Shown here piece by piece: positions 1 through 8,364 of a stretch of DNA of 27,952 nt; within the stretch, counting starts at the first letter, position 1; every line of letters begins with the position of its first letter. The translations under genes and the position numbers were made by a program. Origin of the DNA: Thalassiosira profunda (lineage: Eukaryota > Bacillariophyta > Thalassiosirophyceae > Thalassiosirales > Thalassiosiraceae); assembly GCA_036939355.1 (NCBI GenBank), contig JALLAP010000232.1:1-27952 (forward strand), written 5' to 3'. The notes under the pieces were generated by a model. That model was given only the letters and a program-made list of their open reading frames with translations. It was not told the origin of the DNA and did no database searches.

Positions 1-2119
1 TCTCGGACGCTGCCGGTCACAACGCTCTTACTTCGATATCACTGTCTCGCAAATTCGAGAACATGGCATGGATACTTCGCCAGCTCGACAACTCCACCGC
101 GGCGATCGAGAAGAACCTGATGAAGTCCTTCAGCCAGAAATTCACGGACTGGGCGCTGAATCCCTGGAGTCCAAGCAAGGAGAGCGCCCTGGCGAGCGTC
201 ACGGCGAGTTTCAGGACAGAACTGCAGCTCATGAACTATTCTTCGACCTCCAGCGCGGAAGCGTCGACGACGGAGGCGCGCTTTCCCGTGTTGAACCCGG
301 TCGACCCCACGGAACTTCTAACGTCGGTGGATGCCGAGGAGTGCTTCATCTTGCCAAGCGCGCACTTCCCGTTGTTGCTCTGCTTCAACTCCGTGTCGCA
401 TCCGGGATCGCCCAAGAGCCCGACACAGAGTCGAAAGGGGGGCAGGAATGACGTCCTCTACAGGACAACGATCGACGTCTTGGGTCTGGAGAGCACACTG
501 CCCCCGAAGGCGAACGAAGCCTTTGCGGTTCAGTGCGCAGTTGCCGGTGTGGTTCAGGAGTCTGGAGTCAGTGATGCCTCGCGGAGATCCCAAGACTCGG
601 CCACCTACCGGTGGACAAGCAACAACTCGCTCGTCTTCGAAACCCGATCGAACTGGGGACATCCTAAGGCTGCGTCGTTGAAGCTGTCGACTCTGTCGAA
701 GCTCGCAGGCAACCCCGACGAGCTGGAATGTCGAAATGACCAGACGGGTTTGGGATGCTGCTTTGTGGATCTTTGTCCTCTTTGGAAGCAGGCCGAAGAG
801 CGACCGGCCAATTCTTCCACTAGCACTACCAAGAAGATTGCCTTGTTCGATTCTGTGGAAGAGTTCGACCAGCACGGCTTCATCGAGACGCTGTCACAGG
901 GAGATCAATCGAAGGGCTTGGAGCTGGTGCTTCGCATCACCACCACTGTCGTCTCGTTCGAGGAGCAACCAAAGAAGCAGAAACGGCTACTCCTGTACAA
1001 GCACGGGGACGATCTGAGGCAGGAGCTTCTTGCCATCCAATTCATTGAGAGATGCCACCAAATCCTGCTTTCGTCGGGATTGGATCTCAAGCTGAAGACC
1101 TTCTCGTGCCAGCCAGTCGGAAGCAATATGGTGAGTAAATTGTCGTGCATGTGTCCTGTGCCAAGAGACTTGTTCCAGAGTATCTCATGTGGAATCTCGT
1201 TGTACTCGCGACAGGGCTTCATCGAGTGGGTTCGAGGAACTGTCCCTCTGTCGGAGCTCTGCAAATCCTCCGCGTCGCCCGAACCTGGACCTGCAGCTGG
1301 CATGGACTCCCGCCAGAACAGCAAGCAGGAAGGCGTGGCCGACGGCGAAATTGCCGAATACGCGGCGGCTTTGGAGAGCGACGTGTTGGGCCCGCAGAGC
1401 CATCGATGGTTCAAGTATCAAACGCTCCCCGGCCTGCGCCAAAAGATGAACGGATCCGCAGCGGACAATCCCATTCAAGACTTCTTGCGGAGTGCGGCGT
1501 ATGACGAGAATGCGCCATACATGGTGAAGAAGGATGTGTTACAGAATTACGTGAAGAGCTGCGCTGGGTACTGCGTCATCACCTACCTGCTGGTAAGTAT
1601 GGGCATTGGCTCTTTACATACTACTTTCCGCTGCTGTGGCTCACGCCCCGGACCTCTTCTTCTTTTCAGGGTGTGGGCGACCGCCATCTCGACAACATTC
1701 TGCTCCATCAGAACGGGCACTTGTTGCACTGCGATTACTCGTTCATCTTGGGGCAAGATCCCAAAACGTATCTCCCAATGAGAATCACGGAGGAGATGAT
1801 CCGGGGCTTCGGCGGACGCGACAGCGACAATTTTGCCATGTTCACCTCTTTCACGGGGGCCGCCTTCCTCACGCTGCGACGACACAACAACCTCCACTCG
1901 CTGCTGTCTCACATTTGCAACATGATCCACGCCAACATGGGAGATCTGTCGATCAACCAACCGCCCGAGGAGGCGATTCTCGCGATGCGTGGGAGATTTC
2001 GACTGGACTTGAGCGACGACGACGCCTTGGCTTATATTGAAGACGTCGTCGAGAAGAGCATATCGTCGAAGATGTGGCGGGCTGTCGATGTGATGCACTC
2101 GCTGGGCAAGCATTTCTAG
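1..2119 (+). CDS. VPS34: VPS34-like class III phosphatidylinositol 3-kinase (5' partial)
   Basis: Makes PI3P from phosphatidylinositol in endosomal and autophagic membranes (family knowledge). The frame is open to the window edge, so the C2 domain and most of the helical domain lie outside. Exons are 1-1130, 1215-1592 and 1670-2119. Introns of 84 nt (GTGAGT...CAG) and 77 nt (GTAAGT...CAG) both fall between codons; 651 residues are visible. The N-lobe begins near 300 (DPTELLTSVDAEECF). The ATP-lysine segment YKHGDDLRQE lies near 1000. The class III signature YVKSCAGYCVITYLL runs into the catalytic loop GVGDRHLDN across intron 2. Oddities: the Mg-binding motif reads DYS instead of DFG, RQD reads RQE, and about 185 residues are inserted between the first N-lobe strands and the lysine strand. 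The C-terminal helices end normally. Orthology is very likely; full activity is less certain. Confidence 0.9.
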
Positions 2120-2143
2120 AATTGTCTGTCGATGGACTGGCGT

Positions 2144-2149
2144 AATAAA
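2144..2149 (+). terminator. polyadenylation signal AATAAA of the VPS34-like gene
   Basis: A canonical AATAAA lies 25 nt after the stop codon of the kinase gene, in the 236-bp convergent spacer before the 3' end of the first redoxin gene. Confidence 0.6.
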
Positions 2150-2355
2150 GCGGCTATTGGTGATGCTAGATCCTCTGTGTTAGGCCTAAATGCATATCAG
2201 GTCTGTATGTGGAGATGGGCTGATGTTACCTAGCGGACCTTCATGAATGTGCCATTCTTCTTGTACAACTAATAATAGAACCCAACATATAATGCACAAG
2301 CCTGCAGTTGCTCTGCTTCAAGTTCAGGCTTGAACACGATATCCCCACCTTCATC

Positions 2356-3441
2356 TCACCAAGAATTTTCACCGCATCCAATGCAAGTTCGGCGATCAAA
2401 GCGAGCATGCTTTGGCTGTGGGCCTGTGAGGACCAGATTCTCCTTCCCCGTTTCCTTGGCGTAGTTTTGACGACAGGTGGGAGAGATGCAGTCTCTCTTG
2501 TTGCACCGACACCGCTTCCCCTCGGGTATAATTGCCTCGATGCGCTCGAAGGGCATGTTGTGCTGGTTTGACCCCTTCTCTGCTCGAAACAGATCGAGGA
2601 TGACTCCGTCTTCATCGATTAGGAAATCGGCGGGCAGCAGCCTCATTCCACTTACACTCGCATCTTGAAAGAAACCCCGATGTAGGTATGGCTTGAGTGT
2701 CTCCCGATTCAGGAATGTCTTGATTGGACTTTTGATGGCGGACTTGGTCGACTTCTTCACCTGGTAAGTCTTGTACACCGAGCCCTGTTTGTCGCTCAGG
2801 GCCAACATGGCGTCGCCGAGCGTCTGCGAGGCGAATTTGCGGATGTTCTCTGGAGTGCTCTTGAACACGCAAATGATCACGATGCCCGCCTTCCGCAGCA
2901 TTTCGTACTGTTTCTTCATCATGTCGATGCTGTAGAGACACGAGGGACATGCCGCAAATCGAAAGAACGAGAGCAATATCTTTCGTCCGCGGTAGGACGA
3001 GAGTTTGTGCTTCATGCCCATGCCGTCCTCCAGCTCGAAGTCAGGAGCAACATCGCCTACCTCCACGAACGCCCGAGTATTCTTCGTCTTCGCCGGATGA
3101 TGCCCCCTCCTGCTAGATTCAGTATGAGTGCGAGGCTCTGTGCCCGCCTTCTTTTCCTGGACGCTCTTCGCCGACGAATTGGGCGTGACGCTCATCGCGA
3201 AGATGGAAGCCTTCCGGTCGAAATGTTCGACCGTCTTCGCGCGTCCCTTCGTCCCATCTCCCGGCGGCTCGGCGTCGTCGAGGGCAAATTCCGGGCACAC
3301 CAGCAGTGCGTTGTGATGCCGCGAATCGCAGATGGCGTTGGTGGTATCGCCAATGTTGGACCTATGCAGGGCGCCGGAGGGCTCCTTGTCCTCGAGATCG
3401 AATTCGAACGCCTTCGGCGCCGCCGCCAAAGTGACACTCAT
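2356..3441 (-). CDS. AhpC/TSA-like redoxin with Cys-rich C-terminal tail, paralog 1
   Basis: Single exon, 361 residues. A redoxin domain spans about residues 125-305: VGDVAPDFELED, then the strand LLSFFRFAACPSC with C165 and C168 as a CxxC pair, and late LLPADFLIDEDGV. This matches the peroxiredoxin-like AhpC/TSA family rather than classical 2-Cys peroxiredoxin, because the PxxxTxxC motif is absent. Expected role is thiol redox chemistry; the substrate is unknown. Residues 1-60 hold a block conserved in the paralog at 6152-7297 (CDSRHHNALLV, PEFALDD) that I cannot assign to any family. After the redoxin domain comes C311-x-C313-x4-C318-x4-C323, then a second pair C353/C356, which suggests metal binding. 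No signal peptide or membrane segment is seen. The start is the first ATG and aligns with the paralog's N terminus. Confidence 0.85.
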   Translation of the reverse strand: MSVTLAAAPKAFEFDLEDKEPSGALHRSNIGDTTNAICDSRHHNALLVCPEFALDDAEPPGDGTKGRAKTVEHFDRKASIFAMSVTPNSSAKSVQEKKAGTEPRTHTESSRRGHHPAKTKNTRAFVEVGDVAPDFELEDGMGMKHKLSSYRGRKILLSFFRFAACPSCLYSIDMMKKQYEMLRKAGIVIICVFKSTPENIRKFASQTLGDAMLALSDKQGSVYKTYQVKKSTKSAIKSPIKTFLNRETLKPYLHRGFFQDASVSGMRLLPADFLIDEDGVILDLFRAEKGSNQHNMPFERIEAIIPEGKRCRCNKRDCISPTCRQNYAKETGKENLVLTGPQPKHARFDRRTCIGCGENSW

Positions 3442-3731
3442 GTGATGTGTTCTTTTCGCCGCCGGCTCACAGCATACCTAGAGCGGGCCTAAGCGCTCCT
3501 CTCCACTATCTACTCAGTGCAGTCCACTCGAGATCACCCGCGATGTGGTACCACGGGGCAGCTAGGCGGCGGTTGAGTCTCCGCTCATGGTTCTTTCCTG
3601 TTCTTTCGGTTGAGGTGGAACTTGCAAAACTGCTGAGCAGTATTGATAAACCAATTCCTACGTTTGTCCACTCCGTACCTAGCAACTGAAGAGGAGTGCA
3701 GAACGCAGCAGGGTGCCATGACAGCCAGAGG

Positions 3732-4508
3732 ATGGCGAACCTCCCGGCCCCAAGCGCCCCGCCCGCCCCGTCGTCGGCCGCCTCTCATCCGCCGCCCCTC
3801 GCGGTGGCCGCGCCCGTCCTCTCGTCGGCCGCCGCCCAAGATGCAGCGCCCGCCGCAACCACCCGCTCCGGCGGCATCGTCGCGCGGAGGAGAAACCGGG
3901 ACGGCAGCCTGGCGGTGAAAGTCACCACGGTGAAGGAGCGGGACGACGGGTCGCGGGAGGCGACGTTCGAGCACTACCTCGTTCCGTTCGCCCGCGCGGT
4001 GGGGGCCGGGCTGGCGCTGACCGCGGGCATTCCGCCGGGCGAGGAGCATCTGGTGGGGGTGGAGCGCAAGGCCGTGCCCCCCGGCGTGGCGGTGGTGACA
4101 AGCCTCCCTCCCGAGCCCCCCGAGCCCCCCGAGCCTCTGGAATCGTCGGTCGGGGCATCGACGACGCAAACATCCGATTATGCTCCGCGGGAAACTGGGA
4201 CGCTCGTGCTCGCTCCCGCATACAATCGCGGTGCAAATCGCACGCCGACGAGCGACAAAGTTTTCTGGTGCTGCCTGTGCTTCGTGCCCTTAGCCATCGT
4301 GGCCGTTGTGCTGCTTGTGAATGGGACTGGACAAGGGGGCGTGGGGTGGAGTGATCCTCCTCCGACACAACCACCGACGCGGTGGCCCACGCAATCTCCG
4401 ACGCCTGCGCCGTCGCTGCCCTCGTATTGGTACACGGGTTTGATAGATACCGCTTCCGGGGATCCTGCCGGTAGTGGATCAGTTCCTTCGCAACCTCCCA
4501 CACGATAA
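3732..4508 (+). CDS. single-pass membrane protein with Pro/Ala-rich N terminus and PT-rich tail
   Basis: 258 residues from ATG 3732; the frame opens slightly upstream but contains no earlier ATG. The first 50 residues are Ala/Pro/Ser-rich low complexity. A folded-looking segment follows (KVTTVKERDDGSREATFEHY), then a PPEPPEPPEP run encoded by a 9-nt tandem repeat near 4109-4134. One strong membrane helix lies near 4261-4320 (VFWCCLCFVPLAIVAVVLLV). The tail carries PPTQPPTRWPTQSPTPAPS, a PT-repeat style common in diatom surface or wall-associated proteins. The tail is probably extracellular, or lumenal if on an internal membrane; this is inference. No known enzyme domain was recognised. The gene sits inside the redoxin cluster, divergent from paralog 1 and convergent with paralog 2. 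Codon pattern and the membrane helix support this frame over the opposite-strand reading of the same GC-rich DNA. Confidence 0.6.
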   Translation: MANLPAPSAPPAPSSAASHPPPLAVAAPVLSSAAAQDAAPAATTRSGGIVARRRNRDGSLAVKVTTVKERDDGSREATFEHYLVPFARAVGAGLALTAGIPPGEEHLVGVERKAVPPGVAVVTSLPPEPPEPPEPLESSVGASTTQTSDYAPRETGTLVLAPAYNRGANRTPTSDKVFWCCLCFVPLAIVAVVLLVNGTGQGGVGWSDPPPTQPPTRWPTQSPTPAPSLPSYWYTGLIDTASGDPAGSGSVPSQPPTR

Positions 4509-4769
4509 CCCACGCCAGGGCCTCGCAAGCATGAGAAACGAGATAACCAGGCAAACATTTCAGTTGCGGTTCTACACTTCTAAACCACTAGTGTCGCATA
4601 GATAGATCGTTATGATTTCTTGTCGCCACAACACGTCTCGAGCTCGAAGAATGTCCTGAACGTTGAACTCATGTTGTGATGCATCGCAAGGATACCAGAC
4701 GCCAATCAGTGGATGCAATGTGAGCAGTACTGCAATGCCAGGCACCACAGTGTAACAACATGCTCCCAA

Positions 4770-5644
4770 TCAGCTCTGTATGCCGGTCCGGCGGGCCTGC
4801 CTATCGTAATTCTCCTGGCACTCCGGCGAACCGCAGAGCACCTCTTTTTCCTTCTTCGTTTGCTTTGCATAGTGCTCTCGGCACTTGGGCGAAATGCAAT
4901 CCCCCTTGTTGCACTTGCATCGCTTCCCCTCCGGGATGAACGCCTCGATCCGTTCGTACGGCATGTGCGGGCTCGCCGGACTGTCCGCCCTATGCACGTC
5001 CACGATCACTCCACCCTCGTCGATTAGAAAGTCCGCTGGGAGGATTCGCGCCGCGCCCACGCTGGCGTCCTTCAAGTGTCCCGTGACCAAATTGACGTAC
5101 TGCCGGAAGGCCTTCCTATTCTTCCAGGTGGCGTTCAGGCCCTGGTAAACGAGCTTGGTCGATCGCTTCACCTTGTATGCCTTGTACGCGAGACCTTTCT
5201 TGTCGCTCAGGGCCAGCATCGAATCGGGGAGATCCCCGCTGTGAACGTCGCGACGTTCCTCGGAGTGCTCCGGAAGACGCTTATGATGACAATGTTGGCT
5301 TTGTGCAGCATCTCATATTGCTTTTGCATCATGGCGATGTTGTGCATGCAGATGGGGCAGGCGGCGAATCGGAAGAACGAGAGGATGACCTTCCGCCCGC
5401 GGTAGGACGAGAGCTTGTGCAGCATGCCCTTGCCGCACTCCAGCTCGAAGTCGGGAGCCAGGTCGCCCACGCCGACTGCAATCTCGGTAGTGGCAGCCAC
5501 CTTGATCTCGCACGCGGGCTCAACAGGCTTCCTCTCAGGCTTTTCCGACGCGGTCGCTGGCCCCTCCTGAACGCCGTGCGCACTCGCCTCAGGATCGGCG
5601 TTCAGGGCAAAGATCGAAGAGTCCCGGCCGAACTCCTCGCCCAT
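4770..5644 (-). CDS. AhpC/TSA-like redoxin with Cys-rich tail, paralog 2 (frameshifted, N-terminally short)
   Basis: Two overlapping frames together make one redoxin. The upstream part (5644 down to about 5238) carries VGDLAPDFELE and FFRFAACPIC. The downstream part (about 5237 to 4770) carries MLALSDK, LPADFLIDEGGV and the tail GKRCKCNKGDCISPKC. Aligned with the two paralogs, the break falls in the C-run 5234-5237 (G-run on the coding strand), where one base is missing. This could be a sequencing error, a recent null mutation or, less likely, programmed shifting. The N-terminal CDSRHHNALLV block of both paralogs is absent; the protein begins just before the shared FGRD-SIFAL segment. The ATG at 5642-5644 is chosen; another ATG at 5682-5684 is out of frame. 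The tail has its own extra pair, CGSPEC. Function is probably as paralog 1 if expressed intact. Confidence 0.7.
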
Positions 5645-6151
5645 CTTCACGTACCTTTTCCATCTTCACCTTCTTCCCTGCCATCGTGTTCCCCAGTTGT
5701 GCTTAATGCGCTGCCCTAGCACGCCCGTGCGTGCCCTCAAAGGCGCCGGTGCGTGTGCGTGCATAAGATGTGCCTTCACATCTGCCGGGGTGGCGCAGGG
5801 TGGCGGGGAAGCCTTTGAAGAATATTGCATATCCTGCCTTAGTTGCAATGATAAGAGCTTTATGATAACCCATCCGGGGGTACTTCTAGAGTATTGCAAA
5901 AGCCAACACAAACGCAAAGCTGTCGCGAAGTTGAAGCAGCGAAGGCGGGCGGGGGAGGAGGCGACGACGGTGAGCGAGTGTGAAGAAGGTGGCAGTTCCT
6001 CCTCGCCCACCTCACAACCCACCTCACCCACCGCGCCGCTGGACCCTGGGCATCGCAGAAAGCACGCGCGCTGCATCGGTGCGCCCGCTCATTGCTGTTC
6101 AGCCAGTCTGCGAAACGGCCGCCACCAATCTTTTTGTGGGTGCACCATAAA
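5645..6151. promoter_or_regulatory. divergent intergenic region between redoxin paralogs 2 and 3
   Basis: This 507-bp spacer lies between head-to-head redoxin genes and must hold both promoters. No recognisable gene, clear TATA box or long repeat was found. Open frames here have no family resemblance. No copy of the missing N-terminal block of paralog 2 was found. Confidence 0.45.
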
Positions 6152-7297
6152 ATGAGCGCCAACCTGTCCGTCTTCGCCTCAACGGCGCAACAAGCCGTCG
6201 AATTCGACCTCACGGACAAAGACGCTGACCCGTCGGCGTCAAGACTCGGCGATACTTCCAACGCCGTCTGCGATTCGCGGCACCACAACGCGCTGCTGGT
6301 ATCCCCGGAATTTGCCCTCGACGACGACGACGCCAAGGAGAATGCGTCGGAAATTATTGCAAAGGGGAGGAAGGGAAAGGCGACGATCAACCAGGACTTC
6401 GGACGGGACCAATCCATCTTTGCCTTGAGTGTTAAGCCGACTCAGGTATCAGAGAGCGTTCAGGGGAAGATGGCAGATTCCGTTGGGCCCGGGATCGGGA
6501 GCGCCCCGGGAGATGGTGGGGACGTTCCTACCAAAAAAGACCACATTGAATCTGTGCGCAAAAGCAAAAGGACCCGGGGGAGGACGAAGGATGTTGCTCG
6601 TACGTTCGTGGAGGTGGGGGATCCCGCCCCCGACTTTGAATTGGAGGACAGCATGGGCATCAAACACAGGCTTTCCGACTGCCGGGGGCGGAAGGTGCTC
6701 CTATCGTTCTTCCGGTTCGCGGCCTGCCACATTTGCTTGTACAACATCGACATGATGCAGAAGCAGTACGACATGCTGCGGAAGGCGGGGATTGTTATTA
6801 TTTGCGTGTTCAAGAGCACTCCGGAGAACATCAACAAATTCGCCTCGCAGACGCTGGGGGACGGGATGCTCGCCCTGAGCGACAAGAGGGGATCGACGTA
6901 CAAGTCGTATCAGGTGAAGCGGTCGACGAAGGCGGTGGTCAAGGGTCCGTGGTCCACATTTAAGAACCGGGAGAAGTTGAGACCGTACTTTAGCAAGGGC
7001 TTCTTTCAGGATGCGAGCGTGAGCGGAATGAGGCTGCTGCCGGCGGACTTTCTGATTGACGAATCTGGTGTGATTGTGGATTTGTTCCGAGCGGAGAGCC
7101 CGGCCAAACAGCACCTGTCGTTTGAGCGCATCGAGGCATTTATACCCGAGGGGAAGCGGTGCAAATGCAACCAGAGAGACTGCATCTCTCCCACCTGTCA
7201 GCGGAAGTACGTCGAACAGACAGGGGACCGACACGCGGTGCTCGGTCCGGACTCGCCGCACGCCCGCTGCGCCCGCAGGCAGTGCATTCAAACCTGA
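6152..7297 (+). CDS. AhpC/TSA-like redoxin with Cys-rich C-terminal tail, paralog 3
   Basis: Single exon, 381 residues from ATG 6152, which aligns with the paralog 1 start; the frame opens 60 nt earlier but that segment has no counterpart. Residues 15-58 carry the shared block VEFDL, CDSRHHNALLV and PEFALDD. A charged linker (60-150) leads to the redoxin domain (about 153-330) with VGDPAPDFELED, FFRFAACHIC (C192/C195) and LLPADFLIDESGV. Here the usual Pro in CPxC is His, which in thioredoxin-fold proteins would be expected to change cysteine reactivity. The tail C337-x-C339-x4-C344-x4-C349 is conserved with both paralogs, while the last residues diverge. No targeting signal is apparent. The gene is inverted relative to its two paralogs and convergent with the Thr-rich secreted protein gene. 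Redox role is inferred from fold; the substrate is unknown. Confidence 0.85.
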   Translation: MSANLSVFASTAQQAVEFDLTDKDADPSASRLGDTSNAVCDSRHHNALLVSPEFALDDDDAKENASEIIAKGRKGKATINQDFGRDQSIFALSVKPTQVSESVQGKMADSVGPGIGSAPGDGGDVPTKKDHIESVRKSKRTRGRTKDVARTFVEVGDPAPDFELEDSMGIKHRLSDCRGRKVLLSFFRFAACHICLYNIDMMQKQYDMLRKAGIVIICVFKSTPENINKFASQTLGDGMLALSDKRGSTYKSYQVKRSTKAVVKGPWSTFKNREKLRPYFSKGFFQDASVSGMRLLPADFLIDESGVIVDLFRAESPAKQHLSFERIEAFIPEGKRCKCNQRDCISPTCQRKYVEQTGDRHAVLGPDSPHARCARRQCIQT

Positions 7298-7329
7298 GCT
7301 TGAGACGCATCGAGCGATCAATGTGCAAC

Positions 7330-7335
7330 AATAAA
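7330..7335 (+). terminator. polyadenylation signal AATAAA of redoxin paralog 3
   Basis: A canonical AATAAA lies 33 nt after the stop codon, within the 85-bp convergent spacer before the 3' end of the gene on the other strand. Confidence 0.6.
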
Positions 7336-7382
7336 AGTTCCCAGTTCCCCCAAAACAGCGTAATGATTAGATAAGTGTTCAA

Positions 7383-8111
7383 CTAAGGGTAGCCCTCCAT
7401 GCACGGAACATCGGCCTTTCTCCCTTTAAAGGTGCACGTCCCATCCACTCCGGCCGTCGTTTGGACGAAGTTCGCCCCCGAGCACCCCTCCACGCTCACG
7501 CTCTCGACCAACACGCGGCAGATTGCCCCCGTCGGGGCCGTCTCGAAGCAGTTAGCGTTGCCCGTCACCCCAGCGAACGGCGCGACTCCGCAGTACCTTT
7601 GGTAATCGGCCCGGTACGCGTTGAACACGTAATCGCCCGTCGTCGTGTCGACCACGGAGTTGGGGTCGCCGTCGACAGTGGTGCTGTAAACCACGCGCGC
7701 GCCCTCCACGGGGTTCGAGTTCTCATCCCCGATCTGGATCAGGGCGTGGATCTTGCCGCTGTTGCCCCGGACCCAGGCGACGCAGAGGATGGAGAGCTCG
7801 GAGGGGCAGTCGCCGTTGTTGGGATCAGCGGTGCTGGTTGTAGTTGTAGTCGTTTCCGTGGCAGTCGTCGTGGACGAAGTTGCAGTGGTTCCTGTGCTGG
7901 TCGTCGTCGATGAAGTGGTCGTGGTGGTAGGGGGCTGCGGATTCGCGTCGCAGCCGTTCGCCACAGTTCCACAACTCTCGCTGCACGCTGTGTTGGCGAC
8001 GCGGCACCACTTCTGGAAGCCGATGCAGGCGCCGTTATCGACGCAGCAGCATCGCTCCGGGGGCGGGGCGAAGGCGAGCGCCGGTAGGAGGGCCGCGAGG
8101 AGGAGCTTCAT
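7383..8111 (-). CDS. secreted Cys-rich protein with mucin-like Thr linker
   Basis: 242 residues from ATG 8111; the frame runs further upstream, but this ATG begins an obvious signal peptide (MKLLLAALLPALAFA). Four parts are visible. The signal is residues 1-15. A small Cys-rich module (21-54) begins CCC and has eight or more Cys, probably disulfide-bonded. A Thr/Ser-only linker (62-94) is likely O-glycosylated. A C-terminal domain of about 140 residues has spaced Cys and beta-rich character. The domain was not recognised. Secretion to the surface is the simplest reading; AFAP after the hydrophobic core also resembles a plastid presequence, but the Cys-rich and mucin-like parts argue against that. 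A 15-bp inverted repeat lies 56 bp upstream of the start. Confidence 0.7.
   Translation of the reverse strand: MKLLLAALLPALAFAPPPERCCCVDNGACIGFQKWCRVANTACSESCGTVANGCDANPQPPTTTTTSSTTTSTGTTATSSTTTATETTTTTTSTADPNNGDCPSELSILCVAWVRGNSGKIHALIQIGDENSNPVEGARVVYSTTVDGDPNSVVDTTTGDYVFNAYRADYQRYCGVAPFAGVTGNANCFETAPTGAICRVLVESVSVEGCSGANFVQTTAGVDGTCTFKGRKADVPCMEGYP
7830..7928 (-). repeat. Thr/Ser codon low-complexity tract
   Basis: Degenerate ACN/TCN codon repetition encodes the linker of the secreted protein. It is imperfect at DNA level, so it is a protein-level repeat rather than a clean microsatellite. Confidence 0.7.
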
Positions 8112-8166
8112 GGTGTTGGTTTGGTGCATAATGTCAAGTGCAAGCATGCTCGTTTGCCACATTCGA

Positions 8167-8229
8167 TTCTTTCTGAGACACATCGACACCGATGACACGA
8201 TTGGCCTCAGATACGTGTCTCAGAAAGAA
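8167..8229. repeat. perfect 15-bp inverted repeat with 33-nt spacer
   Basis: The left arm TTCTTTCTGAGACAC (8167-8181) is exactly complementary to the right arm GTGTCTCAGAAAGAA (8215-8229). It lies 56 bp upstream of the secreted-protein ATG, in its promoter or 5' leader. It could form a hairpin, bind a dimeric factor or be a remnant of a small transposon. The adjacent 8230-8340 stretch is strongly C-rich on the plus strand and holds no gene. Confidence 0.75.
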
Positions 8230-8364
8230 CATCACTGCCCCCCGCTCACCCCCGCCTCCCACTCCCACCCAGCGTCCCATCCCAGCGCCTCCCTCCAGTG
8301 GTTGGGTTTGGGTGTCCTTGCTTTGCTTTCAATCGCCCGAACCTGACTCCTAAACAGAATCTCA

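Noticed and set aside
3585..4169. 194-codon minus-strand frame opposite the membrane protein
   Set aside because: Arg/Gly/His-rich composition typical of antisense GC-rich DNA; the plus frame has a clear membrane helix and PT tail.
5220..5250. Programmed -1 frameshift in redoxin paralog 2
   Set aside because: No X-XXY-YYZ slippery heptamer is present and the paralogs need no shift; an error or lesion is more likely.
7383..8111. Plastid targeting of the Thr-rich protein because of AFAP
   Set aside because: The residues after AFAP are Pro/Cys-rich, not a Ser/Arg-rich transit peptide, and the mucin-like linker suits secretion.
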